From the NCBI GenBank assembly GCA_010279815.1, contig QEOQ01000522.1:220420-284419 (forward strand): DNA of 64,000 nucleotides, in the 5' to 3' direction. Source of the DNA: Brachionus plicatilis. Taxonomy: Eukaryota; Rotifera; Eurotatoria; Ploima; Brachionidae. This document shows, piece after piece, positions 14,506 to 25,455 of this stretch. A program made the translations under genes and the position numbers. The notes beneath the pieces were generated by a model. The model was not told where the DNA came from, made no database searches, and saw nothing but the letters and a program-made list of their open reading frames with translations. The stretch's first letter is position 1. The number at the start of each line of letters is the position of its first letter.

Positions 14506-15149
14506 AAAACATGTATGATCGTAAACATAAAGTGTACAATAGTAAACAAGCTAACTGATATTATAAAAGTATACATGATTATACAAAAAAATTATTAATT
14601 CTACATTTTTGTATACGATAATACACTTTATCTAAATATTTAAAAATACAGCGATTTTTTTTTCCAATTGTTTTACATTATGTGAAAAAGTTAGCTAACT
14701 GTAAAGGAAAAAAAATTCCTGAGGTAAAATAACTGACGGTAAATATTAACTTAAAAACAAAAATTTGATACATATTTTGACAAAATAGGTAACAATGATA
14801 AATTAATTGCTTGTTTTTCTTTACTTCACTTAAACATAAATTAAATTTTATTTTGATTTTTTTTAATATTTTATTCTGAAATAGCTTTATCTCGGTAAGA
14901 CAACAAATAAATAACTATATAATTTGAAGAATTCCTTAAAAAAATATAAAATTTCTTAAGGGTTAATATTAAAGGCAATGTTTATTTATGAAAATTAATC
15001 ATTCAAAAATTTTAAACTTAATTAATAAAAAGACATTAAAAATTGTTTAACAGGCATTGTCTTTATTGTTAATATAATAGAATTCATATTTTAATGTCAG
15101 TTATGTTGTATACGATTAAACATATTATGTATACGAGTATACATGTTTT
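14506..15149. repeat. Fold-back element, 644 bp
   Basis: The left end AAAACATGTATGATCGTA is matched in inverted form by the right end (AAAACATGTATACTCGTA on the other strand), and similarity continues for about 10 more bases (ACATAA). Inside are further copies of a GTATACGATTAAAC-like motif (for example near 14620 and 15110). No target duplication and no coding sequence were found. It is probably a non-autonomous DNA transposon of unknown superfamily. Confidence 0.45.
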
Positions 15150-15169
15150 GAAAATAGGTTCGGAGCAAG

Positions 15170-15213
15170 AATCTTTCTCACAGATCTATACCGATAGATC
15201 TGTCAGAAAGATT
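15170..15213. repeat. Near-perfect 20-bp-arm hairpin
   Basis: The left arm AATCTTTCTCACAGATCTAT pairs with the right arm ATAGATCTGTCAGAAAGATT with a single mismatch and a 4-nt loop (ACCG). A diverged relative with the shared core GGTATAGAT lies at about 14467-14490, on the outer side of the left end of the 14506-15149 fold-back. The hairpins may therefore be outer parts of one larger element. Confidence 0.6.
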
Positions 15214-16396
15214 ATCTTCTAGTTTGAACGAAATAACTTGCAGCAACTTAAAATAAGCAACAAAAATAAAGAATAAAATTTTATTTAATAATGGAAATTC
15301 ATGTCTCAAATGCATTTACACTTACACAACCTCATTGGTCAACAAATGGGATGAATTTAACTCCCTAGTTCCAGCAAACCACTTCCCATATATCATAATG
15401 GTCACAGAAATTTGAACGGATATTCATCTTACTGCATAGGACTGATTTTAGTATTACTCTTTATCGAGAAGATCAAGAACATGCTCATGAAGACGAAGAA
15501 AATGGTATTCCAACAAAAATAAAAAAAACTTGTAAAGACAATGTACTTTGATAAAGTAAAAAAAACAAAAATGATTAAAAATGAATTAAATTTATGTATT
15601 TTTTAAAACTGAATTAGGTATTAAAAATAAATAAAAAAAGTATTTTTTTACATTTTTTTTAATAATTAAACTAGGTATTAATAAAATCAATTATAATAAA
15701 CTATAGGCCCTTACTAATGAATTTTATTTTTTCTAGACGCAATTTAAAATTTAAAATCGCTTAAATGTTTCAAAGAATGTCCTTTACAACAAAAAATCCT
15801 TAAAAATAATTAATGGAATAAAGCTTCAAATTGAAGTTAAATTTGATATTTTGTTTTGATAAATTTAAATAAAAGTTAAAAGTAAAAAGTCTTCTCATAA
15901 TAAAACAAGATATTCCAAGTTTTAAGTAATTTTCTAAATATAATTTATATTTTTAGGTTTTTGAATAATTTTTTGATCGACATTTTTTTCAACTAATAAT
16001 AAAAGTATTTATTTCGGGAATCTTGAAGCATCTTTCAAAATAAACTCTCGGTCAAAATAAAAGGATAACTCATCTGCTATAGAAATAAAGTCATAAAAAA
16101 TTAGAAGAAATTCTAATCAAATAAATATTTAAATATTTAAAATATTCAATAATATTTTTAGTTGATTTTTTGAAATTCAATACAAAAGAACAGATCAAAA
16201 TGATATACAATTGAATAATTTTTTTTCCATAATTACAAAATTAGTTTAAAAAATTATACATGGTGCATCATTCATAGTTGCATCAACTGTCAAAGTCTGC
16301 TAAACTCTGCAAATTTAGTAGAAATTAAATTTTAATATATATTTATCATTTTATCATTTGTTCGTTTGAATAATAAAAAGAGTGTTTTTAAATATA
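15214..16396. other. Gene-free DNA with a possible decayed coding patch
   Basis: The segment 15290-15545 is clearly less AT-rich than its surroundings and reads as broken ORF pieces in more than one frame (for example an acidic YREDQEHAHEDEENG stretch near 15465-15505). I could not identify a family. The rest shows nothing. Confidence 0.3.
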
Positions 16397-16523
16397 CAGT
16401 ACAAACTGACTTGTAAATTTCTTTTCCTCGACTTTTCCTTTCCCCACTGGAATAGTTGAAGAAGAGTTGAGGAAAGGAAGAGTCGGAGAACAAAATGTGT
16501 TCAAGTTACATTAATTTGTACTG
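16397..16523. mobile_element. Tc1/mariner-type MITE, 127 bp
   Basis: The ends are CAGTACAAA and TTTGTACTG, with TA on both sides (16395-16396 and 16524-16525), as left by Tc1/mariner insertion. The arms are about 50 bp, almost the whole element, and share TTTTCCTCGACTTTTCC-like sequence. It has no coding capacity. A second copy lies at about 52430-52549. Confidence 0.7.
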
Positions 16524-17616
16524 TAAAATTTTTATTAGATTATCTTCTACTGATTCTCCTAAAGAATCTTATCCAAATCTTGACTAAAATCTTATTCAGT
16601 TCAAGATTGTTTATTGATAAAGTTTAGTGGCGGATCCTGCAAGTCTTAAACAGGAAAAATTAGATTTTTCAAAAAGAGTTTAGATTTTTTTTATAGGATC
16701 ATTTATTTTCTAAAAATAAATAATAAATAAAAAATGATTTTAATACGATTATGAAATTAACAAAAGAAAAAAGCTATATTTAAAATTAAATTAAAATTTA
16801 GGCGAATTTAGTTGTGATACCTCAATTATTGAATAAAATACCCAAATTTTTAAAAAATAACCTCAAAATATTAAATAAAATATCTCAAAAATAACAATTA
16901 TACATAAAAAACACTATTATCACTTTGACACTATTTTTATTAAAAGAAGATCAAATATTAAAACAAAATTATAATTTAAAAAACAATATAAAAGAGGTAA
17001 ATTATGGTTAAGAAAGAAGTGTCGGTTCAATTAAAAAATTCGAAATTTTTTCTTTTATTTATTTTTTTTAATAGAAATTTAAATAAAATTTATTTTTAAA
17101 TCTATTTATTAATTTCTATGGAATATGAGGCTCCCTTATTTGTATAAAGTTTTGTATTTAAAGTTTACTTAGAAAAGATCCTAATAAGAATCTATTTTTA
17201 ACATTTTCGCAAACTTCAATATAATTTATTAAATAATTTCTAATAAGTTCTTTACGATTCCTGATACAAGATCTTACAAAACAATTCTTTAGGTGTATTA
17301 TCTTAGATCTGAAATATTCTTAAAATATTTTCAGAATTAAGATTACTTACATTAGCAATTTAGATAATTTTAAAAGACCCTAAAAGAATATTATTAGAAT
17401 CCCAAAAAATGCATTTTCCCAAAGACTCCTCAAGATTCCTAATAAGAATTTTTACATGTGGTTGTATTTAAAAAAGACAGTCAATAATGCTGATTAACTA
17501 GAGCTTAACTAAATTTTTACTCTTAAAAAAATAATTAGTTTTAAATTTTTTATTTAATTTATCTTAATATTTTCCTGTAAAATTCAAAACAAAACTGTTT
17601 TAAAAAAAAAAAAAAT
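16524..17616. other. Gene-free AT-rich DNA
   Basis: I see no ORF of note, no splice-linked exons and no clear repeat structure in this stretch. Confidence 0.5.
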
Positions 17617-17624
17617 ATGTATTG

Positions 17625-17931
17625 CAGAGTTGTTTAAAGGTCACAAGTCTCATGTCAAGTCCAAGTCCGGACTTTTTTTTTTTTTTTTCAAAATTCCGAT
17701 CAAAGATTTTAATATTTTTTTTCAAAAAAAAAATTCCAAGTCCAGGCTTTAAAATTTTGAATACTGAAGAAGAAATTTATGCTAAAATTGCAACAAAATT
17801 CTGATATATGGCAAATATAATGCATTAGACAACCCAAGAGTGTATAAATTTTTTGACATGAAGCCTGATCTAGCAAATTTTAAAAAAAAATTCTGGACTT
17901 GGACTTTTTTTTGGGACTTTAAACAACTCTG
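17625..17931. mobile_element. hAT-type MITE (copy B), 307 bp, complete
   Basis: The terminal repeats CAGAGTTGTTTAAAGGTC and its inverse GACTTTAAACAACTCTG are flanked by a perfect 8-bp target duplication ATGTATTG at 17617-17624 and 17932-17939. The centre (about 17735-17890) also occurs at about 53462-53612. It reads in two adjacent frames as NTEEEIYAKIATKF and NALDNPRVYKFFDMKPDL, so it may be a relic of a parent transposase coding region. Confidence 0.82.
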
Positions 17932-17939
17932 ATGTATTG

Positions 17940-18606
17940 TATGGTTTTCTATTTGAATATTTTCTCAAAAAAAAAAATTAAACAACTCCGAAAATTTATT
18001 TCTACATATTTAAAATTAAAAAAAAAAACTTTTTGTGAAAAAACAAATTTGAATAAAAAACCTATTTAGTGAATTTTTATATTCGAAATTATTAATTTTG
18101 TCGAGCAAAAGCTTTTGCTCAAAATATCACATGTTAGAATTATTTAAAGATGATTTATCAATAAATCGTCTACTTGGCTGTTCACATATTGTGATCTTTA
18201 ATAAAACTTCGATTAATCCTGAATTAAATTGACCAAAAGATGCTTAATAATGGACTCTTAATTGCTCTCTAAATCGAAGCTTTTTGTTTAGTTAAGGCTT
18301 ACTAAAAAAATAAATATTTAACTTTATTTTGCTAAAAAAAATTCTCAACAATTGAATGAGTCTTTGCTATTCGCCTTTTGTTTGCCTTCCTTCACAGTGG
18401 CCACATCAAACTTCCCTCAGACCAGAATTTTTGATAACGCTTCTAAAACTAGGTAAAAATTTACATTATATTGCAACACAGAGGCAAAAACACGCATAAA
18501 AATTTTACTATTAAAACACATGTATTCAGTGGCAAAACGAAAATAAACCAATTTCTAATTTAAAACCGAATTCCGAGGAATTTTAAGAAATTTTCATGAA
18601 GCAAAC
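17940..18606. other. Upstream region of the FASTKD4-like gene
   Basis: This stretch contains no coding sequence. Base composition becomes more balanced from about 18370, which may mark the promoter and 5' UTR of the gene starting at 18607. No clear TATA box is visible. Confidence 0.35.
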
Positions 18607-20780
18607 ATGTTAAGTCGGATCAACCAAATTCCCAGATACAATGCCATTATTAGACAAATAAGCACCAATCTAATCCTATCCAAGCAGTATCAGGTGAAAA
18701 CAGAGCCGAGTTCGGAGCGGGACAAAGGTGCCGCGTTCAGGACCGACTTGAAAAAACAATTCAAAAATTTCGACTCTCAATCAATGAAAAAAAATGATTT
18801 TAAAATTAAAAATTTGTATGAGAAAAAATCAGAGGAACAGAAAACGGAGCCCATCGATGCAAAAGAAAGTCTTAAAAAAATCATCGATCAGTTAAGTCAA
18901 AATAAAAATTCTTTTCAAAATTTAATTCAACCTTGTCAAGTAAAAAATTTTTATTTAAATTTTTTTTTTTTTTTTTATCAATTTTTTTTTCAGCAAATGA
19001 ATGAGCTTTTTGAACAAGACCAAGTGTTGACAGAGAGTTTTCTGTCGGACCCATTGAAAAATCCCATCATCAATCAATTAGTCCTCAATGTAACAAAAAA
19101 ATTAAAAAAAAAAAATTAAAATTAATTTATTTTAAAGCTTGATAAAATGAGCATTGGTGATTTTTTTACAGCATCTCAGTTTATACTTAGATTTGACCCG
19201 AACAAGTATGACCGAGTACAGCCCTTTTTGAATTCTCAAATGAACAACATGTCCTTAGATCAAGTATTATTTTTTAAATAAATATTTAGAAAAAAATAAA
19301 TTTATTTTTAATTAGTTGATAAAAACTTTGTTTTTGTTGCGTACACCCCAGCTGTACAAAATGCAGCTGCTGGACACAGTGCGCAGCTACACCAACTCGA
19401 TCAGGAACCGACTGGAAGAGATCGAAAACTACGCTCAGCTGAAGCTGGCGACAAAAATTTTTTACGCTGAGCCCACCACAACCAAGAGACTGGATCAAAA
19501 GCTGCTGAAATTGGCAGAACACTTGAAGGCGTCGGACTGGGTCGACTTGCTGAATTCCAGGTCAATTTATCGCCTTCGGGACATGGCCATTCTGGACCTG
19601 TGCTCCTACAATTTGATAAAACTAAAAAAAATTGATCTAGATTCGATTCAAAAATGTCTTTTATCCTGTGGAATATTGAGCTATCATGACCAGCAATTCT
19701 ACAAATTTCTCTTGGAGTCGCTGCATGACCAGCTAAAGCGCAACGATTCCAAGGACTGGCTGAAAAAAAATGAAAAAAATCTACTATCTATTCTATCTTC
19801 GATTGGCATGCTGCAACTAAGAGACGACAAGCTTCTTGACATGTTTCAATACAAGCTAGAGAAAGACTCGGATGTGTCCAAGTTAATTGTTACTTTTGTC
19901 ACTAGCTGTGGAAATCTGAACTACAAAGTGAAAAATTTGAATAAATTAAAATCGAAAATTGATCTTAAAAGCTTTGATTTGACTGACCGAAAGGAAAAGG
20001 TGTCCTTATTGAACTATGTTTGGTCCTTGTGTTCATTGGACTCGCCAGATTCAAAGCTTATTGATCATGTATTGGGCGAACAATTCTGGCAAGATTTGCT
20101 GGTCGATAAGCCAGAAGAGAAAAAAATTGCCAAAGTTGTTCTTTTAAAAATTTTGAATATCAATTTATACTCCATTCTATGCATGGACTCGTACCAAGGT
20201 GCCAATCTGCCCGAAGATTTTTCAATATCAAACTATCCTGAGGTTTTTGGAAAGATTTTTTTAATTAAATTTTTTTTAATATTTTTTTTTTTAATTTAAA
20301 AAAAAATTTTTAAGCTGATGGATAAAAAGCCCTACCAAAATGACTCATTTGTATCGACACTATCAAGTTTCAGGTCGATTGATAAATACTACAAGCTAAA
20401 TATGTTGACTCCATTTGGTATTTTCATAGATGCTTTGATGGTCGTGGATAAAAATGGTGTTCCTTGTCAATTGGAAAATTTCTTGAAAGAAAACTTGTCG
20501 CTAGAGACCTCCGATGATGAGTTCAAGGTGGCTTTTAAGCTGATCGGTCCAAGAGACACGACTTTAATGAACCAAAAGTTAAATGGTGTTGTGAGGTTCC
20601 AATTGAAAATGTTGAAAGAACTCGGTTATCATACTATTTTGGTAAAATATTTTCAATATTTTCAAATTTTTCAATTATTATTTTTTCTCTTAGATTAATC
20701 AGGAAGAGCTCAAAACAGCAAATTTGATCGATAGAGTAAATATTATTCAGAATAAACTTAAAGATATTGTCAAAAAATAA
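18607..20780 (+). CDS. TBRG4: FASTK-family mitochondrial RNA-binding protein, FASTKD4/TBRG4-like
   Basis: Six exons, all in phase 0: 18607-18939, 18994-19089, 19138-19263, 19316-20242, 20315-20641, 20694-20780, giving 631 aa. The introns are only about 50-70 bp and end AG after T-rich tracts. The N-terminus is basic and free of acids (MLSRINQIPRYNAIIRQIST), as expected of a mitochondrial targeting peptide. The long middle part is helical-repeat-like with FAST motifs (for example VWSLCSLDSPDSKLIDHVL). The last two exons hold the C-terminal RAP domain (LGYHTILINQEEL). FASTK proteins bind and stabilise mitochondrial mRNAs. The LIDHVL and KILNIN region resembles FASTKD4 most, and human FASTKD4 has about the same length, but another FASTKD paralog is possible. 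An AATAAA poly(A) signal lies at 20785-20790, right after the stop. Confidence 0.82.
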
Positions 20781-21149
20781 ACTCAATAAATTGATATATT
20801 TTAGTTATGTTATTTTAAATATTTTTTTTTCGTAATGATTATAATAATAGAATAAATCTGTTCGAAAAGTTTTGATTAAAAATTAAACATGAATATTTAA
20901 TTTCAAGTCATATCTGAAAATATACCTATTTTTCGGATTATTTCAATGTTTTAATTTTGGTAAAGAACTTGAGGGTCAGTTAAATTACGTCTTTCATATT
21001 TTAGATTGAAATTAAGAAGTAAACGAGATTAAGACATTTAATTGAAAAAGATATGGCACCAACAAATTTGTAATCTTTTTCAATTGTTTTAATATCACGG
21101 TTTGAAACTATATTACTTAACACATGGATAAAATATTCATCAATTTCAA

Positions 21150-21350
21150 CAATGGATACAATTAAAGAATGGTATTGTGATTGTAGAATTTTTGGAACAA
21201 GTGTAAATATTACAAGTGGTATATGGTATCTTGGATATTAAATTCAAAATAAAGAGAAATTTACATACAAAAAAAGTGAAACATTTTACGATTTTTGCAT
21301 TAGACTGTGACAAAGATGATTTAACTGAAAATGAAACTTCAAAGCTTTAA
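21150..21350 (+). pseudogene. Relic of a SWIM-finger transposase (C-terminal scrap)
   Basis: Starting from ATG at about 21154 the frame reads MDTIKEWYCDCRIFGTSVN and then GIWYLGY before a stop. The WYCDC...IWYLGY pattern is that of the SWIM zinc finger seen near the C-terminus of MULE-type and related transposases, but the second Cys-x-His pair is missing. After a frame change the acidic segment LDCDKDDLTENETSKL follows. The piece is too short and broken to be functional. Confidence 0.4.
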
Positions 21351-21813
21351 AGCTTTTAGGCTTTCAGAAGCAGTTTTTTAAACTTTAAATAAAAATATCT
21401 TTAGAAACGAAATAAGGCGATGCTAGCATTTTTAATATGTTTTAGACCATTAAAAAAGGTTGAGGAAGTTTTTTTTTCTAGTCGAGGTACCGATGACATG
21501 AGGGTATTTGGGGGTCTCAAACAGTAGCAACCCCTGAATTTTTGTTTTTAAGAGCTATAAAATTAATCAAATAGTTCAATGATCAAACTTACATTTTTTT
21601 TGAACTGACTGTTTTAAAAAAAATTTAAAAATGTGACCAAGAAATTACCATTTTAAGGAATTTAAAGATTATAACTTTAAGCTTATTTATTTAAATTAGG
21701 AAAGTTCCGATGTTAAAATTATTGAATTTTTTTAGATTCAATTCTTATTATTTTCAACTAAAATTTAATTTTTGAAATTTTCAATTTTTTTTCAAAATTT
21801 TTTAAATTGAGCA

Positions 21814-22240
21814 TTACTCTCTGAATTTTTTTCCCCTCAAAAAACAAATGGTATTTTTGAACTCAGCTAATTTTTCTGGGCTAGAAAAGATCAAATTTAT
21901 TTTGTTCTTAGAGTTAATTTCATAAATTTTTGATAGAAAATCACTCACAGCCTTCAACTGATAAATCATCTGAAAACACATGTCACCAGGACAAATAAAA
22001 AAACATTTTAGAAAACTAAGCATATCAACAGATTCCAAAGAAAAGACAGTTAAGTCAAGGTCCTTTAAAAAATATCCTTAAATTCAAAATTTTGATTTTT
22101 TTCCATATTGCCCCATATCCTTTGATATGAAGAAAATTGTAACGGAGTCAATGGTGATGTAAAAAGACAGATTGGAAGACTAAAAGTGCCAAATGAGTAA
22201 ATTTTTTTGCAACAGATTTGATTTGTTTGATAACAGATTT
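21814..22240 (-). pseudogene. Unidentified coding remnant with a frameshift
   Basis: Two adjacent minus-strand frames run together: from about 22240 to 22065 (ending LTPLQFSSYQRIWG...NFEFKDIF) and from about 22060 to 21814 (from LKDLDLTVFSLESVDML to ...CFLRGKKFRE and a stop). They join if one base is gained or lost in the T run at about 22067. The same site also reads TTTTTTAAAG, like this genome's splice acceptors, so an exon start at about 22060 is an alternative. I do not recognise the family. The upstream end runs into a partial hAT MITE. Confidence 0.3.
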
Positions 22241-22290
22241 GATTAAAAGTCACAAGTCTCAAGTCCAAGTCCAAGTGTGAACTTTTTTTT
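22215..22290. mobile_element. Partial hAT MITE
   Basis: The half-element reads GTCACAAGTCTCAAGTCCAA and continues into a poly-T stretch, matching the terminal part of copies A and B. The opposite arm is missing. Confidence 0.5.
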
Positions 22291-22562
22291 CTTTTAAAAA
22301 TTTTTTTTTCTTTCTATCTGACTGTCGCTTTCGATAATTTTTAAAATAATAATAATAAAATAATATAATAAATAAATAACTACCCTCAAACTATATCCAA
22401 TTTAACTCATATTCTAACCAATTCATCCTTTCTATTCCTTGATTAAAGTCATAATCAATTCCTCTGATTCGGACTGCCCAATCTGACAAATCCAATTCTG
22501 GCGAAAAACTTAAGCAAAAAGACAGCCCCAAGTAAGACAGCGACAATGAAACTCCATCTTTT

Positions 22563-23319
22563 TTAATTCCAATCCAAATGCCTTCGTTCTGCATTAGTAG
22601 CCCGAATCATAGGATTGATATTTGCCTTATCCACCTGTAATGAAAGAAAAAAATGAATCAGATCTTTTAAAAAATTCATTTTTTAAAAGGAAGAAAAAAC
22701 TTCCTATTAATTTAGGCATGTTGAAAATGATGATCAATTCAAAGAGTTTATCCTTAGATATTAAACTTAATCTTTGATTCAATTTAAATAATTGTGATGT
22801 AACATGCTTTACGTGTGTTGTAGATTTATATATTAAAAAAAAAAGATTTGATAAAATCGATTTTTATATTTAAATTAATTAACTGATTTTTTGTAAAGTT
22901 TACTTGAAATTTTTTAATTCAAAAGAATTTGTATCTAGCACTCAAAATAAAATTTAAAAAAGAAATTCAAATAATTTATTTCAAATAAGTAATAAAATGA
23001 AAATAAAACTTTAAATAAAACAAAAAATCAGTTAAATAAATTAAGAATCGATTTGATCAATGGATTGAGAAAATTTTTTTCAATTTTTTTTTATAAAATG
23101 TTAATCATTTAACATTAAAATTATTTAAATTAAATCAAAGATTTAATTTAATATCTAAAAATAAGCTTTTTGAATTGATCATCAACTTCAAGATTCCTTA
23201 ATTAATTCATTTATTAAAATGATAAGTTATCTTATCATCAAAAATAAGGAACATTTGGCTGCCACAATAACTACCTGGAATGGCAAAAAATTCATGTTGT
23301 TCGGACGATAAACGTTCAT
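22563..23319 (-). CDS. Candidate two-exon microprotein, 38 aa
   Basis: Exon 1 (23319-23275) starts at an ATG and ends CAG before a GTAGTT donor. An in-frame TGA lies shortly upstream of the ATG. Exon 2 (22634-22563) follows a good acceptor (TTTCATTACAG) and ends TGGAATTAA. Both are phase 0. The product begins MNVYRPNNMNFLPFQ and ends NAERRHLDWN, with no signal peptide and no membrane segment. The two exons stand out for their balanced codon content in a very AT-rich stretch, which is the main reason to believe them. I do not recognise the protein. A longer gene with further upstream exons, or a non-coding transcript, cannot be excluded. Exon 2 overlaps a longer chance ORF (22594-22391) in another frame. 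Confidence 0.35.
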
Positions 23320-23639
23320 AATAGAGAAAAAAATAGCGACAAAAATTAATCAATTAGCAAAGCCACGAATAAATAAATCTAAATTGTATTTATTATAATC
23401 CAAAACTTGTCGTTTTATCTTTTCTTCTTCTTTTTTTTTTAGCTTTTAATGTCATTGACTTTCATAGATTGCCAGCAAACAACAACATTAAAATGATTCA
23501 TCTAGCTTGAATTTATTAGAATTTATAAATTTAAACTATTGATTAATGAAATTGAAGTTGAAACTTTGTTGATTTATCTCTATTTTAATTTTTCTCTATT
23601 TTTTTTTCTCTATTTTAATTTTTCTCTATTTTGATAGTT

Positions 23640-23768
23640 CATCTGTTCGGACTTTTTTTTTAAAAAAAAAATTAAAGTCTTTGGCTCGGACTTTTGAAGA
23701 AAATAAAAGTCTTTTCTAAGTTTTTTTTAATGACTTGGACTTTAATTTGGACATTTAAACAACTCTGA
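23640..23768. mobile_element. Partial hAT MITE
   Basis: It contains CGGACTTTT and GACTTGGACTT units and ends with the full right terminus AAACAACTCTG at 23758-23768. The left end is worn away. Confidence 0.55.
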
Positions 23769-23774
23769 TTTTGC

Positions 23775-24112
23775 CTTTACTCTTGCTCCTGCAAATGTCA
23801 TATCCATTTCGATGGTCCCTTGAATGATTGTTGATGTGTCCATTGAAGGGCTCTGTTTGGTATTAGTGTCTTTCTAAGTACATACTTTAGGCACCGCAGC
23901 CTTTTAATCCTGATGAATTGACTCATCTATATTATCCAGCATTTGACAATGTTTCTGGCAAGTGTATTCGAAGTATCCTAATCCTCCCTAGACTTCCCGT
24001 GTGGAAAGTGCTCAGACTTTTTTCTTTTTTTGTCAATTTCAGATTATCCTCAAAATTCATTTCCGAACATCAGTGTTGATTTTACTACAGTGTTGTACAG
24101 ACTTTATTATTA
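23775..24112 (-). pseudogene. RTE-type LINE relic (C-terminal part of reverse transcriptase ORF)
   Basis: Read on the minus strand, about 24095 onward gives LYNTVVKSTLMFGNEF followed by a stop where most relatives have Trp. Further on comes RIKRLRCLKYVLRK and then RALQWT. This matches the well-known pattern of RTE/BovB-like LINE C-termini (LYxTxVxPxLLYG ... RRLRWLGHVLR ... ALxW). Several stops and frame changes show that it is dead. Confidence 0.55.
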
Positions 24113-24440
24113 ATGTCTCCTATTAGACTTCATTTTTTCGTAGAATAAATAAAATTTGAGTTTAAAATCAAAAGAAAATAAATATCTTAATCCAAAACTA
24201 TAAATCACAGATTCAGCTTTTTCACTGTATATCATTAATTTATATACAAATATTTGTAATTAATTGAGAATGTTTGCATTAAATTAAAAGAAATTAAGGG
24301 CGTTTTTTTACACGCAGTCCTTTTAGTCAAAGAAAAAATCATCTTCACATCAAGTTTATTTCAACCAAGGTTATAAAGGCAAAATCATTTAAAAAACAAG
24401 GATAAAACAAAAATTTAAAATTTTTTTATTAATAAAAAAA

Positions 24441-25455
24441 TTAATAATTCAAGCTCCGTATTAAATTTGTCAATTGTTCATAAAAAAAGAACGTAAGACC
24501 ACTGGACAAGGCGGCCTTCAAAACACTCGGTAAATAGCCCTTGTAAATTCCAAGTAAACCTTCATTTTTTACACTTATATACAAACAATTCCACAAACCC
24601 GAAAATTTAACCACCTCAAAATAAAAATTAAAAATACTTTTTCTTAATAAATAGTCAAATTACTACCTTTCCGAACTTTTTTCTAGCATCTTCAAATCCT
24701 TGAATTTGAAGCCTCTTTTTGCTTAAATCAAACGGATAAGCAATTGTTTTAGATATGATCCCAGCAATGGAGCCATTTATGCTCGACTGAAAGGCAGATA
24801 TATTTTTTGTTCGCTCAGAGCTATCAATCCGCTTGGCATAGTCCCACAGCGAGTTTAGGAGCTGATAAAAACCCAGCTTGAACGCTGTTTCAGGCGTAAT
24901 TAGCATTAGATTGGGAACAGTGCCTCGGTAAAACCCCCTCAAGCCTTCATTGGTATAAACCTTTTTTACTGCATCTAAAATTCCATTGTATACCCTGGGC
25001 TCTCCTTGAGTTACCAACCGGGTCCGGATTGTGTCAATTGGTTGATTAGTTACAAGGGTCAGACTAGCTCCGATACCACCACATGCAAAATGTGCCAAAA
25101 ATTTCTTGTTCTCGGTCTCGGCCAGACTGGGCCGTAGGGTGAATGCGTAGCGGGTCAGAACCTCAAACCAAAGCAAATGCGCTGAGAATGAGATCGACAG
25201 CAGTTGACCAGTCAAGTGGCCCTTCCACAGCGCCAGCACTCCTTCTTCTTTTATTATGGTACTCAGAGATTGTCCCAGAGATTTGTACTTGGAAAGTTGA
25301 GATTTTTTAGATATTGGCTCATATTGAACTTGATAGCGAATTTTCAACACATCGAAAGGCTGAATTAGGGCTCTGGTCAGAACAGCGCTACCAGTAGTGG
25401 CACATGCTTGTTCTCTTGTGCTAAGATTTATTTTTTTAGGGTCATAGCCGACCAT
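24441..25455 (-). CDS. SLC25A19: Mitochondrial thiamine pyrophosphate carrier
   Basis: Two exons, 25455-24667 and 24614-24441, joined in phase 0, give 320 aa, the same length as the human protein. It has three mitochondrial-carrier repeats with their signatures: PFDVLKIR, PIDTIRTR and PFDLSKKR. The start MVGYDP, the VTRAL-like second block (LTRALIQPFD) and the QGEPRVYN segment are shared with SLC25A19. Exon 2 encodes the last repeat half (KNEGLLGIYKGYLPSVLKAA). The product should move thiamine pyrophosphate across the inner mitochondrial membrane. The intron is about 50 bp. No odd features were seen. Confidence 0.93.

Noticed and set aside
22391..22594. 67-codon minus-strand ORF starting MQNEGIWIGIKK
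   Set aside because: It starts inside exon 2 of the candidate microprotein in another frame, its sequence is self-repetitive, and it has no recognisable motif.
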